A DNA stretch of 64,000 nucleotides from Cupidesulfovibrio sp000226255 (GCF_003402415.2 NZ_AP036014.1:1-64000), one strand, 5' to 3'. Positions 32,187-40,624 are shown, numbered from the stretch's first letter. Numbers and translations: made by a program. Notes: generated from the letters alone by a model not told the origin.

Positions 32187-33185
32187 ATAGCACCGCTTCT
32201 GGAACTGCGCGGCCTTGGCCGCCACTTTGCCGTGCGCCGGGGCATGTTCGACCCCACGCCCGCCGTGCTGCGCGCCGTGGACGGCGTGTCGCTGACCCTG
32301 GACCGGGGCCGCACCCTGGGGCTGGTGGGCGAAAGCGGCTGCGGCAAGTCCACCCTGGCCCGCATGGTGGTGGGCCTGTTGCCCCCCAGCGCGGGGCAGG
32401 TGCTGCTGGACGGCCGGGTTTTTGCCGGGGTCGGGGCGGACGGGGGCGCGAGCGGCGGCGCGACCGCACCCGCCATTTCACGCGCGGAGGCCGCGCAACT
32501 GGTGCAGATGGTCTTTCAGGATCCCTTCTCGTCGCTGAACCCGCGCCGCACCGTGGGGGCCTCCATCGGCGAGGCGCTGGCCGTGGCCGGGATGCCTGGC
32601 GCGGAGCGCCGCGCCAAGGTGGCGGACATGCTGCAACTAGTGGGCCTGCGGCCGGAACACGCCGACCGCTACCCGCACGAATTCTCCGGCGGCCAGCGCC
32701 AGCGCGTGGCCGTGGCCCGCGCCCTGATCACCCACCCCGCGCTGGTGGTATGCGACGAGCCGGTTTCGTCGCTGGACGCGTCCGTGCAGGCGCAGGTGCT
32801 GAACCTGCTGCGCGACCTGCAGGAAAGCATGGGTCTGGCCTATCTGTTCATCTCGCACGACCTCGGCGTGGTGGGCCATATGAGCGACCACGTGGCCGTG
32901 ATGTACCTTGGCCGGGTGGTGGAAGAAGCCCCGCGCGACGCGCTGTTCGCCGCGCCCGCCCACCCCTACACCCGCGCCCTGCTGGCCTCCGTGCCCGTGC
33001 GCGACCCGGCCCGGCGCGCCGAACACCCGGCCCTGACCGGCGACCTGCCCAGCCCCATCGTCCCGCCGTCGGGCTGTCCCTTTCATCCGCGCTGCCCGCA
33101 GGTCATGGACGTGTGCCGCAGCGTGCCCCCCGGCTGGCATCCCGTGGCGGAGGGACAGCATGCGCGCTGTCACCTGCATGCCTAG
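32187..33185 (+). CDS. Opp/Dpp-type ABC transporter ATPase with an abnormal start
   Basis: ATP-binding subunit of the oligopeptide/dipeptide importer kind: Walker A GESGCGKST, signature FSGGQRQRVAVARAL, Walker B LVVCDEPVSSLD and the C-terminal oligopeptide-type extension with CPFHPRCPQVMDVC. The fold needs the strand LLELRGLGRHFAV, yet the first ordinary start in this frame is GTG 32232, downstream of that strand. An ATA at 32187 has AGGAGA 6 bases upstream. The ATG at 32167 would give MSTGDSP and then a stop. Adding one base near 32186 would join them into a normal N-terminus. Thus either a frameshift or a non-standard start is present. No permease or binding-protein genes lie nearby. Confidence 0.7.
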   Translation: MAPLLELRGLGRHFAVRRGMFDPTPAVLRAVDGVSLTLDRGRTLGLVGESGCGKSTLARMVVGLLPPSAGQVLLDGRVFAGVGADGGASGGATAPAISRAEAAQLVQMVFQDPFSSLNPRRTVGASIGEALAVAGMPGAERRAKVADMLQLVGLRPEHADRYPHEFSGGQRQRVAVARALITHPALVVCDEPVSSLDASVQAQVLNLLRDLQESMGLAYLFISHDLGVVGHMSDHVAVMYLGRVVEEAPRDALFAAPAHPYTRALLASVPVRDPARRAEHPALTGDLPSPIVPPSGCPFHPRCPQVMDVCRSVPPGWHPVAEGQHARCHLHA

Positions 33186-33246
33186 GGACTGCTGCTAACT
33201 TGTCCTTTCGCCCGTTGGTATCCGACCCGAAGGGCGCAAAGCGTGC

Positions 33247-33305
33247 CCGTTAGGTGAGTTTGCGAACCTTGCCCCAGCCGTAGGCGAGTCCGCGAGTCGT
33301 ACGGA
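33247..33305 (-). repeat. Family C units, minus orientation
   Basis: CCGTTAGGTGAGTTTGCGAA followed by CCTTGC, then the more diverged AGCCGTAGGCGAGTCCGCGA. These are inverted relatives of the units at 18166-18225. Confidence 0.55.
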
Positions 33306-33404
33306 TGGGGACAGCAGCGATACGGGCATCGTGCGCAACGACCGACCCGAAGGGCGCAACGCGGTCAAACGTCGCCTGCCAATGCTTTGCTGTCCTTATC
33401 CGCG

Positions 33405-33506
33405 CGCTGCGGTCGCCATCCGTAATGCTCGAAGACTCGCATAACGGCTGCCGCGCGCTGCGGTCCCTAGCCGTAAGGTTCGCTTCGCTCGCCTAACGGC
33501 TAGGGC
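33405..33506 (+). repeat. Family C units, plus orientation, two in tandem
   Basis: Two units share the lead-in GCGCGCTGCGGTC. The first has the core CCGTAATGCTCGAAGACTCG and ends CATAACGGCT. The second has CCGTAAGGTTCGCTTCGC and ends TCGCCTAACGGCT. The same ends and different cores show which parts are conserved. Confidence 0.65.
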
Positions 33507-33619
33507 ACCCCCTCATGACAGGCTCGTTTTCCTTGCCAACGAACATCCTACGTTAGAAGCAGTCCCTGAAGAGCTGACCCGCCGCCGGCTGCTTTTATGC
33601 CGCTTGTGAAAAAACGTAC

Positions 33620-33648
33620 TTGACGGACGGCCCTGCCGTAACCATAGT
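33620..33648 (+). promoter_or_regulatory. Sigma-70 promoter of the 164-residue gene
   Basis: TTGACG (33620-33625), a 17-bp spacer, CATAGT (33643-33648); the leader is about 110 bases. Confidence 0.5.
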
Positions 33649-33767
33649 GCGGAAGCCCCGCGCGCGCCGCGCCACGCCGCGACCCCGCGCCATTCGGGGC
33701 CATCGAAGACCCAGAATCCCGGCCCCGGCAGTCCCGGCGGCGGGGGCGAATACGCCAAGGAGTATCC

Positions 33768-34262
33768 ATGTCCGCCGAATTCGTCAGCGCCATCAATACC
33801 GTCAGCGAAGTGCTGATGTTCGAGAACTGGCTGCGCTTCTACTTCATCGCCGAAGAAGGCGACAAGCTGTTCATCCGCGTGCCGGAAACGGCGGAAAAGC
33901 GCATCCGCGAGGAATATCCCCACCTGTTCGGCCTGCTGGAACTGATGAACAACAAGGAGATAACCCACGATACCTCGCGCGACGCGGTGTGCAGTTTCGT
34001 GGCCTCTGACGTGGACGGTTCGCGCGTGAAGGCGGGGACTTCGGAAAAGGTCTTCGACAGCAGCCTGTTCCAGTTCGAGATGCAGCTGTTCAACATCTGG
34101 GTGCAGTCGCACGAGGAGCAGCTGGACAAGAGCTTCATGGACCTGCGCAAGTGGCAGGAACTGTTCGCGGAATGGAAGCGTTCGGACAAGGTCAAGGAAT
34201 ACGTGGCCGAACTGAAGGACGCCTCCACCCGCACCGCGCCCGACTGCGATTCCGTGCAGTAG
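33768..34262 (+). CDS. Unrecognised acidic cytoplasmic protein, 164 residues
   Basis: I do not recognise a family. It begins MSAEFVSAINTVSEVLMFEN, is mostly helical and rich in aromatic and acidic residues, with no signal peptide or transmembrane segment. AAGGAG lies 6 bases before the ATG, a promoter candidate lies upstream, and a perfect 32-bp palindromic terminator lies downstream, so it is a monocistronic, surely expressed gene. Codon use matches its neighbours. I expect orthologues only in Desulfovibrio relatives, but this is a guess. Confidence 0.8.
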   Translation: MSAEFVSAINTVSEVLMFENWLRFYFIAEEGDKLFIRVPETAEKRIREEYPHLFGLLELMNNKEITHDTSRDAVCSFVASDVDGSRVKAGTSEKVFDSSLFQFEMQLFNIWVQSHEEQLDKSFMDLRKWQELFAEWKRSDKVKEYVAELKDASTRTAPDCDSVQ

Positions 34263-34314
34263 GCGTCGGCCTTTCCCCCCAGCAGGGGGAACAGGCATCG
34301 CGCAGCGCAATGAA

Positions 34315-34346
34315 AATGGGGAGAACGCCATGGCGTTCTCCCCATT
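34315..34346. terminator. Bidirectional terminator between convergent genes
   Basis: A perfect 32-base palindrome AATGGGGAGAACGCCA / TGGCGTTCTCCCCATT. Confidence 0.75.
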
Positions 34347-34373
34347 GCTTTGGTGTGGCCGTGCGCCGCGCGG

Positions 34374-35282
34374 CTACGCCTCCAGCGTGTCCAGGGCGGC
34401 TTCGATTTCGGCGCGGGCCGACAGGGGGGCAAGCCAGCGCTCGGGCATCCAGCCCAGGCCGTGCCGCGCGCCAAAGAGCATGCCCACGGCCAGGCCGCGC
34501 GCGCACGAATCGCCACCGGCCATGACGTTGTCCACAAGGCCGGTGGCCGGGTCGGCCTCGTGCTTCAGGGCAATGTGCACCACCCCCAGGAAGGCCCCCT
34601 GCATGCCGCACGACTGCCCGAAACGGGCGATGGCGGCGGGGGTTTCCTCGCCCAGGGACATGTCGGCGAAGGCCAGCCAATCCTCGGCGGGCAGGGCGGC
34701 GTAGCGGGTGCGCGCCGCGTGGTCGAAGGACGCGCGCATGTCGTCCCCGCGCAACAGCGCGGCGGTGGACCGGGCCATGAACTCCGCCCCGTCGGCGATG
34801 ACCGGGCTGCCGTGGGTCATCAGGGTCTGGGCGCGCGCGGCGTTGACCAGCCCTTCCTCGTCGTTTCCAAGGACGGCCAGCAGCGGGGCCATGCGGGCCG
34901 CCCCGGCGAAGTCGTTGGTGGCGGCCCCGGTCTGCTCCGGCGGCCTGCCCGAGCGGAAGTTGGCCAGTGCCTCGCGGCTGGCCTTGTCCATGTACCCGGT
35001 GTAGCCGCCTTCCATCAGGCCGTGCCAGCGCGCGGCGAAATCGGCCAGGTCGAACGAGCCCCTGGCCGCCACCGAGCGGAGCAGCAACAAGGCCTGGTCG
35101 CCGTAATGCGACTGCGCGCCCGCGCCCTTGCCGGTGTGGTAGTCGTTCAGGGTGGGGGGCAGAAGATCCGCCACCCGGCCCAACTGACGCGCGATGCGCG
35201 TCTGGTCGTATTCCCAGTGCGCCCCCAGCGACAGCGAATCGGCCGCCAGCGACGCCAGAATGGCGCTGCGTATCCTGCTCAT
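34374..35282 (-). CDS. ADP-ribosylglycohydrolase family protein
   Basis: Removes ADP-ribose from proteins or from small ADP-ribosylated compounds. The 302-residue product has the family metal-binding segments: an N-terminal ILASLAADSLSLGAHWEYD, a central ATNDFAGAARMAPLLAVLG, and a C-terminal NVMAGGDSCARGLAVGMLFG, where the paired acidic residues that bind Mg2+ normally sit. The first site lacks the classical GxxxGDALG wording, so the substrate class is unclear. ATG 35282 has GAGG 7 bases upstream. It stands alone. A DraG role is not supported, as no nif genes are visible here. Confidence 0.8.
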   Translation of the reverse strand: MSRIRSAILASLAADSLSLGAHWEYDQTRIARQLGRVADLLPPTLNDYHTGKGAGAQSHYGDQALLLLRSVAARGSFDLADFAARWHGLMEGGYTGYMDKASREALANFRSGRPPEQTGAATNDFAGAARMAPLLAVLGNDEEGLVNAARAQTLMTHGSPVIADGAEFMARSTAALLRGDDMRASFDHAARTRYAALPAEDWLAFADMSLGEETPAAIARFGQSCGMQGAFLGVVHIALKHEADPATGLVDNVMAGGDSCARGLAVGMLFGARHGLGWMPERWLAPLSARAEIEAALDTLEA

Positions 35283-35671
35283 GCTGTACCTCGTGCGGGT
35301 TGCGGCCCGCGTGCGCGGGCCGGTGCGGGACACCTTTCCACTATATACGGCAGGACGCGCGCGGGGGCCAGTGGTGGCGGCGAATCGGGTGGTGATGCCC
35401 CGGCGCGCAACGTGCCGGGCAAAGGCCGACCGGGCCGGATGCTGGCGGGGCGTCCCGGTTGTACGCGCCGCTGCCGGGGAAACGGGAGCGGGAAAAAAGC
35501 GAAACGCACGGGGTGCACCGTGCGTTCATTGTCCCGTGCGAAAATGCCGGGCAGCCAAGGGGACGGAGGAGGTTTGCGTGCCTTGGCGAGGAGGGGCCGG
35601 GGAGGCCCTTTCGGGCCTCCCCGGTGCCGGAAACCGCTCGCCCGGTTGCCGGCGGGGGCAGAGGAGGTCAG
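35283..35671. other. Gap with one hairpin, no gene
   Basis: About 390 bp. The only structure seen is the hairpin at 35597-35624, close to the end of the 61-residue gene. Confidence 0.6.
35597..35624. terminator. GC-rich hairpin downstream of the 61-residue gene
   Basis: CCGGGGAGGCCC, loop TTTC, GGGCCTCCCCGG: a perfect 12-bp stem about 48 bases past the stop. There is no T run, so the mode of termination is uncertain. Confidence 0.5.
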
Positions 35672-35857
35672 CTAGCTGAAGCTGACGGTGGGGATGTCCA
35701 GGATGGACGGGGATGCCGGGGATATGCGCTGCGCTTCCCGCCAGAGGGCCGTCAGGGCCACGACGGCTTCCCTGTCTTCTGCGGGAAGGGCATCGATAAG
35801 GGCATCCAGGTGAGGAGGGGCTGCCGCTTCAGTGCGGCACGTCTCTGGAGTGTGCAT
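35672..35857 (-). CDS. Small acidic protein, 61 residues, sigma-54-controlled
   Basis: Unrecognised. It starts MHTPETCRTEAAAPPHLDAL and has an amphipathic helix around 17-45, ending IPTVSFS. The frame is open further upstream to 35917, but the ATG at 35857 has AAGGAG 11 bases before it and lies downstream of a near-consensus sigma-54 promoter (35895-35910). That promoter makes a real gene much more likely than the length alone would suggest. It diverges from the methyltransferase gene. Confidence 0.65.
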   Translation of the reverse strand: MHTPETCRTEAAAPPHLDALIDALPAEDREAVVALTALWREAQRISPASPSILDIPTVSFS

Positions 35858-35894
35858 TGTTCTGCGGCTCCTTGTTCCGTTACGGCACAAGGTT

Positions 35895-35910
35895 AGCAGG
35901 TACCGTGCCA
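35895..35910 (-). promoter_or_regulatory. Sigma-54 promoter of the 61-residue gene
   Basis: On the minus strand TGGCACGGTACCTGCT: GG and GC are separated by exactly 10 bases, with a perfect -24 and one change in the -12 element. A near-palindrome, TTGCACATATGCACAA, lies at about 36009-36024, roughly 110 bp upstream, and is a candidate enhancer. Confidence 0.65.
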
Positions 35911-36099
35911 AAAGCATTTAGCGTGGATGCTCAACGTGTTATGTGTCACGGCTCGGAGATATGCGCACGGCGGACGTGCAATCGGCGGCACAGGTTGCGT
36001 GCAGCATGTTGCACATATGCACAAGATGGTGCGCCACGGGCCGCGCCCGGTGCTTGTCGTGAGGGGGGCGGGTGGCGTACCACGGTGCCGGAGGTGCCC

Positions 36100-36906
36100 A
36101 TGCCGCGTTCAGGACGCGTCGTCCCTGTCCAGCCTGCCACGTCGGAGCAGGCCGTCCGGTCCCGCCGGGCTGGCGACCCATTGCCACCCAGACGGTTGGG
36201 ATGCTCCGGGGCCGACGTGCTGCCCGCCCTGCGCGATCTGTCACGGCAGGCCGTGGCCCACGCGCTGGCCCGCGTCGTGGCCCTGGCCGACGACATTGCC
36301 GGAGGCGCGAAAGACCCTGCCGAGGCGAGAGTTCGTGCTGCCGCAGCCGCTTGTCCCGGAGCTTCCTGGCCCGTGGCCGTGGACGGCACGGCGGGCAACG
36401 GCCATGACACGCTGTTCCTGGCCCGGCTGGTGGGCGAGGGCGGGCTGGTGCACGCCTTCGATGTGCAGCCGGAGGCCCTGGCCCGCACGGCGGCACGCCT
36501 GGCGGCAGAGGGACTGGAGGAGCGCGCGGCGCTGCACGGGCGCGGCCACGAGGAACTGGCGGCGGCACTGGGAGCGCACGGCGGCGTCAGCGCCAGCCCG
36601 ACCCGGGTGGCCGTGGGCATGTTCAACCTGGGCTTTCTGCCCGGCAGCGACCGTGGCGTGGCCACCCGTACGGACACCACCCTGGCCGCCCTGGACGCGC
36701 TGCTGCCGTTGCTGGCGCCGGGCGGGCTGGTTTCACTGCACGTCTATGCCGGGCATCCCGGCGGGGCGGACGAGGCCGCCGCGCTGGATGGCCGCCTTGC
36801 CGGGCTGGATTGGCGCATGTGGCGGGTAGCCCGGTACGAGTTCGCCAACAAGCCCCGCAACCCGGAACGGCTGCTGCTGGTGTCGCGGCTGCCCGGCCCG
36901 GCGTAG
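36100..36906 (+). CDS. Class I SAM-dependent methyltransferase, YtqB / putative rRNA methylase family
   Basis: A 268-residue protein with the SAM-binding motif VDGTAGNGHDTLFLARLVG at about 88-106, an acidic ribose-binding turn HAFDVQPEAL, and the family segment FNLGFLPGSDR followed by TDTTLAALDALL. The C-terminus has NKPRNPERLLLVSRL, as in the rRNA_methylase (PF06962) family. It is longer than YtqB (about 190 residues) because of an N-terminal extension that includes a helix, SRQAVAHALARVVALADD. The ATG at 36100 has GGAGG 6 bases upstream; the frame continues upstream without support. The methyl acceptor is uncertain. Confidence 0.82.
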   Translation: MPRSGRVVPVQPATSEQAVRSRRAGDPLPPRRLGCSGADVLPALRDLSRQAVAHALARVVALADDIAGGAKDPAEARVRAAAAACPGASWPVAVDGTAGNGHDTLFLARLVGEGGLVHAFDVQPEALARTAARLAAEGLEERAALHGRGHEELAAALGAHGGVSASPTRVAVGMFNLGFLPGSDRGVATRTDTTLAALDALLPLLAPGGLVSLHVYAGHPGGADEAAALDGRLAGLDWRMWRVARYEFANKPRNPERLLLVSRLPGPA

Positions 36907-37137
36907 CTTGCCGTCCGAATTTGCTCTGTCCGGACCTGTCCTGCCCGCACCGGTTCAGGCTACACCAGTTCAAGCCGGACCGGCTCTGGCCGACCCTGCC
37001 AGGGAAAACCCTGTGAATGCCTTTCCGGTGGTCGGCCAGCCGTCGGCGGCGCGCGCCCGCCTGTCCGCCGCGCATCCCCATGCACCTTGCAACCCGGCGG
37101 CCACAACACGCTGTCGGCATGGCCACGAGTACTCCCC

Positions 37138-37380
37138 ATGACCTCCGAGACTTCCGTATTTCCCGACCCCTCCGACGACGACCTGTGGGCAGCCGTGCGC
37201 GCGGACATGGAAAAACGCTTCCCCGGCCGCTACCCGGAGGCGGACGTCCGCCGCGCCTTCGAGGCGGTGTGCGCCGCGCATGACGATTACCTGCCGCAAG
37301 CCGCCCTGCTCAAGAAGGTGCGCATGGCCTGCATGTGGACCCGCCCCAGCCTGGACGGCCGGGCCGAGGGCGCGGAATAG
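37138..37380 (+). CDS. Small unrecognised protein, 80 residues
   Basis: Begins MTSETSVFPDPSDDDLWAAV and contains a helix-rich middle (MEKRFPGRYPEADVRRAFEA) with no recognised family. There is a strong terminator 34 bases past the stop. The Shine-Dalgarno sequence is poor, and an alternative start 17 codons upstream would add a low-complexity tail, so the start is uncertain. The protein may be coupled to the methyltransferase gene 230 bp upstream. Confidence 0.55.
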   Translation: MTSETSVFPDPSDDDLWAAVRADMEKRFPGRYPEADVRRAFEAVCAAHDDYLPQAALLKKVRMACMWTRPSLDGRAEGAE

Positions 37381-37405
37381 CGGGGCAAGGCGCACGACGG
37401 CGCAG

Positions 37406-37448
37406 TAAAAAGGACACCCCCCGAGCCAGGCTCGGGGGGTGCTTTTTT
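37406..37448. terminator. Bidirectional intrinsic terminator
   Basis: CACCCCCCGAGCC, one base, GGCTCGGGGGGTG (37415-37441), then a run of seven T on the plus strand and an A run before it. It serves the 80-residue gene and the lactate permease. Confidence 0.9.
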
Positions 37449-37531
37449 TCGCCCGGCGGGTGCACGCGGGGCGCGGGGCAGGCGGGAGCATTCATGCCTG
37501 CCCCGCGCTTTCGGACGAAAGTCCTGTCACG

Positions 37532-39187
37532 CTACGGCAGCATCCACTTCAGCGGGTAGGCCTGCAGCATGGTGAGCACGCAGATGAACATGGTCATCGC
37601 CACCGAATGCCACAGGGTGAAGCGGAACAGCTGGCCTTCCTGGCCAACCATCTTGGTGGCCGCGGTGGCTACCGAGATGGACTGGGGCGAGATCATCTTG
37701 CCGGTGACGCCACCCGAGGAGTTGGCGGCAACGGCCAGGTGCGGATCCATGCCCACGCTGGTGGCGGTGGTGCGCTGCAGACCGCTGAAGAGCGCGTTGG
37801 ACGAGGTGTCCGAACCGGTCAGGAACACGCCCAGCCAGCCCAGCAGCGGCGAGAAGAACGGGAACAGCCAGCCGGTCTTGGTGAAGGCGAGGCCCATGGT
37901 CGAGCTCATGCCCGAGTAGTTCATGATCTGGGCAAGGCCGAGGATCATGGCGATGGTCACGATGGGGAAGCGCAGCTGATGCATGGTGCGGAACAGGCAG
38001 GGAATGGCCTGGCCGTAACCGTACTTGGGCATCATGGGCACCGCGGCAAGGCCGGTGAACAGGATGGCGGTGCCGGCGGCGGAGATGATGTTCAGCTTGT
38101 ACATGGCGCCGTACGGGGCATTGGCGGCCACGATGGGCATGGTCTTTTCGATGGCGTTGTGCAGGCCCGGCCAGGCAAAGCCCTTGGCGGCCAGCGGGGT
38201 GTAGCCAGCGCCCAGGGCGCCGTCGAGGTAGGGCTTGATTTCCGGCAGGCCCCAGAAGAACACCATGACGGCCAGGATGATGTAGGGCATCCAGGCGCGG
38301 ATGATTTCACCGAAGGAGTAAGGCGAGGGACCGGTGACGGAAGAGGGGGTTTCGTCGGGGAAGTGCCAGGTGGTGGCGGGCTTCCACACGCGCAGCAGCA
38401 GCACGAGGCCGATGATGGTGACGATGGCCGACATGATGTCGGGCAGGGTCGGGCCGTGGAAGTTCGAGAAGGCATACTGCGAACCGGCAAAGCACACGCC
38501 GGCCACGAGCACGGCGGGCAGCACTTCCAGCGAACGCTTGAAGCCGCACATGGTCACGCACAGCCACATGGGCACGATGATCGACAGGAACGGCAGCTGA
38601 CGGCCGACGATCTGGCTGATGTGCATGGTGTCGAGACCGGACACCTGACCGGCGACGATGACCGGAATACCGATGGCGCCGAAGGCCACCGGAGCGGTGT
38701 TGGCGATAAGGCAGATGCCCGCGGCGTACAGCGGGTTGAAGCCCAGGCCCACCAGCATGGCGGCGGTGATGGCCACGGGGGTGCCGAAACCGGCGGTGCC
38801 TTCGATGAACGAACCGAACGCGAAGGCGATGAAGATGGCCTGCAGGCGGCGGTCGTCGGTGAGGCGGGCCAGCGAATCCTTGATGATTTCGAATTCGCCG
38901 GATTCAACGGTCATGTTGTAGATCCACACCGCCGTGATGACGATCCAGACGATGGGGAACAACCCGTACGCTGCACCGTACAGGGTTGCATTGACGGCCA
39001 GGTTCACGGGCATGCCCCACACCAGGATGGCGAGCAGCACGGCCGCGGAGGTGCCGAGGGCTGCGGCGAAGTGGCCCTTCGCGCGGCGCACGGCCAGCAT
39101 GTAGAAGAGAACATACAGCGGCACGGCGGCGACCAGTGCCGACAAAAGGATGTTCGAGAGCGGATCGTAGTTCTGCACCCAGTTCAT
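37532..39187 (-). CDS. lctP: L-lactate permease family transporter
   Basis: Proton-coupled lactate importer of the inner membrane, 551 residues and about 12-14 helices. It has the family start MNWVQNYDPLSNILLSALVA, the conserved GTAGFGTPVAITAAMLVGLG and TGSDTSSNALFSGLQ, and SSGGVTGKMISPQSI near the C-terminus. Lactate is the classical electron donor of Desulfovibrio, which fits. ATG 39187 has GGGAGGAG 6 bases upstream. It is monocistronic, with a bidirectional terminator downstream and an AT-rich control region upstream. No lactate dehydrogenase genes occur nearby in the window. Confidence 0.92.
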   Translation of the reverse strand: MNWVQNYDPLSNILLSALVAAVPLYVLFYMLAVRRAKGHFAAALGTSAAVLLAILVWGMPVNLAVNATLYGAAYGLFPIVWIVITAVWIYNMTVESGEFEIIKDSLARLTDDRRLQAIFIAFAFGSFIEGTAGFGTPVAITAAMLVGLGFNPLYAAGICLIANTAPVAFGAIGIPVIVAGQVSGLDTMHISQIVGRQLPFLSIIVPMWLCVTMCGFKRSLEVLPAVLVAGVCFAGSQYAFSNFHGPTLPDIMSAIVTIIGLVLLLRVWKPATTWHFPDETPSSVTGPSPYSFGEIIRAWMPYIILAVMVFFWGLPEIKPYLDGALGAGYTPLAAKGFAWPGLHNAIEKTMPIVAANAPYGAMYKLNIISAAGTAILFTGLAAVPMMPKYGYGQAIPCLFRTMHQLRFPIVTIAMILGLAQIMNYSGMSSTMGLAFTKTGWLFPFFSPLLGWLGVFLTGSDTSSNALFSGLQRTTATSVGMDPHLAVAANSSGGVTGKMISPQSISVATAATKMVGQEGQLFRFTLWHSVAMTMFICVLTMLQAYPLKWMLP

Positions 39188-40051
39188 GAAACTCCTCCCT
39201 TACGGATTATGATGAGGGCCTGCACCGGCCCCAGCCCATGGGCTTGTTCTTGATCGTCGCATTAGCCTATGGAAAACATGACTTCAAGACGGGAAGGAGA
39301 ATCTTTTTTTTCAGACTTGGCGTATGTTTTCAATAAAAAACCATGCTCATTCCGCAACAATGGACACACAGTATTTAATTGTTCGCGCAAACAGCATATT
39401 CATTACGTTTCATGCACAATAAATATAATCAAAATATAACTCATGAACATGGAACATTGCCAAGTAATGCCACGTCTGAACGTGTCCATGGCAATTAATA
39501 CTCAAGCATGTTTTTTATTTTGCATAAAGCAATTGACTCTTGATGAAATATTACATGCCACGCATATCCAGTGCGCCTGCCTTTGAATGCTGTTTCCGGT
39601 GTGATGACGGGCTGGCATGGCGTTTCCTGCGTATGGTTGTGTCATCATTGTGCCCCATCACGGCTGCGAACGCAGGCGCGCTGCGTGCCCTGAACGTGCC
39701 TGGCCCCCCAACGAGCGGCCGGGCGATGCGGCGACACCCGGCGCAAAAAAACCTCTCCTTCCGTTTGCCTTGTGCCCTAGCGCCTTGCAGGCATGCTGCC
39801 GCTCAAGGGCGCACCGTGCGCGACGCGAGATAACGTGCCTGCTCGCTATTCTTTAAGCATGTGTTGCTGCAGCGTGAAGGCGTGTCCGGTCATTTGCGTC
39901 CGAAAAAACGGACAAAATTTTCCAGGGCGAAGCATTATTTTTTTGCGAAAGGGGGTGCAGGGGAGCCGCAAGGGGGATCACAGGGGGCGCAAGGGGGGGG
40001 CGATACCCCTACGCGGCAAGCGGCGTTGAGTGCCGCAGGCGGCGGGCACGC
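39188..40051. other. AT-rich control region upstream of lactate permease
   Basis: Roughly 39290-39560 is strikingly AT-rich for this genome, while 39600-40050 returns to GC-rich. No gene is supported; short frames starting at TTG or GTG lack Shine-Dalgarno sequences. It contains one permease promoter candidate and an inverted repeat CACGT-CTGA-ACGTG at 39471-39484. At its GC-rich end (39950-40020) lie decayed family B-like sequences. Confidence 0.6.
39259..39287 (-). promoter_or_regulatory. Sigma-70 promoter of lactate permease
   Basis: On the minus strand TTGAAG (39287-39282), a 17-bp spacer and TAATGC (39264-39259), about 70 bases before the start codon. Confidence 0.5.
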
Positions 40052-40087
40052 AAAAGGGGCGTTTCCGCCGTGTTGCGAAAACGCCCC
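40052..40087 (-). terminator. Terminator of tRNA-Arg
   Basis: On the minus strand GGGGCGTTT ... AAACGCCCC followed by TTTTG, starting 12 bases past the tRNA. Confidence 0.8.
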
Positions 40088-40098
40088 CAAGGGTCGCG

Positions 40099-40175
<77 letters not shown>

Positions 40176-40187
40176 GCGAAACGGGAC

Positions 40188-40216
40188 AACTATCGCCTGC
40201 CCGCCAGCACTGTCAA
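40188..40216 (-). promoter_or_regulatory. Promoter of tRNA-Arg
   Basis: On the minus strand TTGACA (40216-40211), a 17-bp spacer and ATAGTT (40193-40188). Confidence 0.6.
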
Positions 40217-40624
40217 GACATATGTGGTCCTGCCCCCCGCGCCATGCCCTTTCCCGCCGCCGCCGCTCGGACACGACCGGCAAACTCCGAATTGCCGCGC
40301 CTACCCTTCCCCACGCCGTCGAATGGCCGCCAATGTGTGACGGTCTTGAAAAAAATCGTGTCGGACGGCCTTGCAGGCATGGCGTGTCGTGCACATTTTC
40401 GATAAAAACATTCCCACCCCACCCCCATTGCGTCGCCCCTCTCGCCCCGGCCGCCGTCCGTCTGATTTTTCCACCCCGGCTGGTACGGCATCGGCTCGGT
40501 CCGCACTGCCGGATGCCAGAGGACGTTGGCGGATGCCAGCCGGAACGGTCATGCGCAGGTTGTCCGCGCGCCGCGCGGCAGCACCACGCAACGCCATGGA
40601 TGCGGGCATGATTCCGGAGATTTC
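40217..40624. other. Gap upstream of ubiX
   Basis: About 400 bp, GC-rich, without a supported gene or hairpin. A frame continuous with ubiX extends upstream to 40526 but lacks initiation signals. Confidence 0.5.

Larger units (their letters stand above)
33186..33619. other. Repeat-rich gap, no gene
   Basis: About 430 bp of family C units in both orientations with short spacers. No supported coding sequence. Confidence 0.65.

Noticed and set aside
33186..33506. Possible CRISPR array from the repeated CCGTAA...TAACGG units
   Set aside because: Units are few, occur in both orientations, vary internally and have no constant spacer length; no cas genes.
34374..35282. DraG (dinitrogenase reductase activating hydrolase) for the ADP-ribosylglycohydrolase gene
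   Set aside because: No nif or draT genes are visible and the first metal-site wording differs; a general family name is safer.
37439..39253. 604-residue frame antisense to lactate permease
   Set aside because: Gly/His/Gln-rich shadow frame; begins inside the terminator T run.
39540..39833. 97-residue frame in the lactate permease upstream region
   Set aside because: TTG start without Shine-Dalgarno sequence; composition changes across the AT-rich to GC-rich boundary; no domain.
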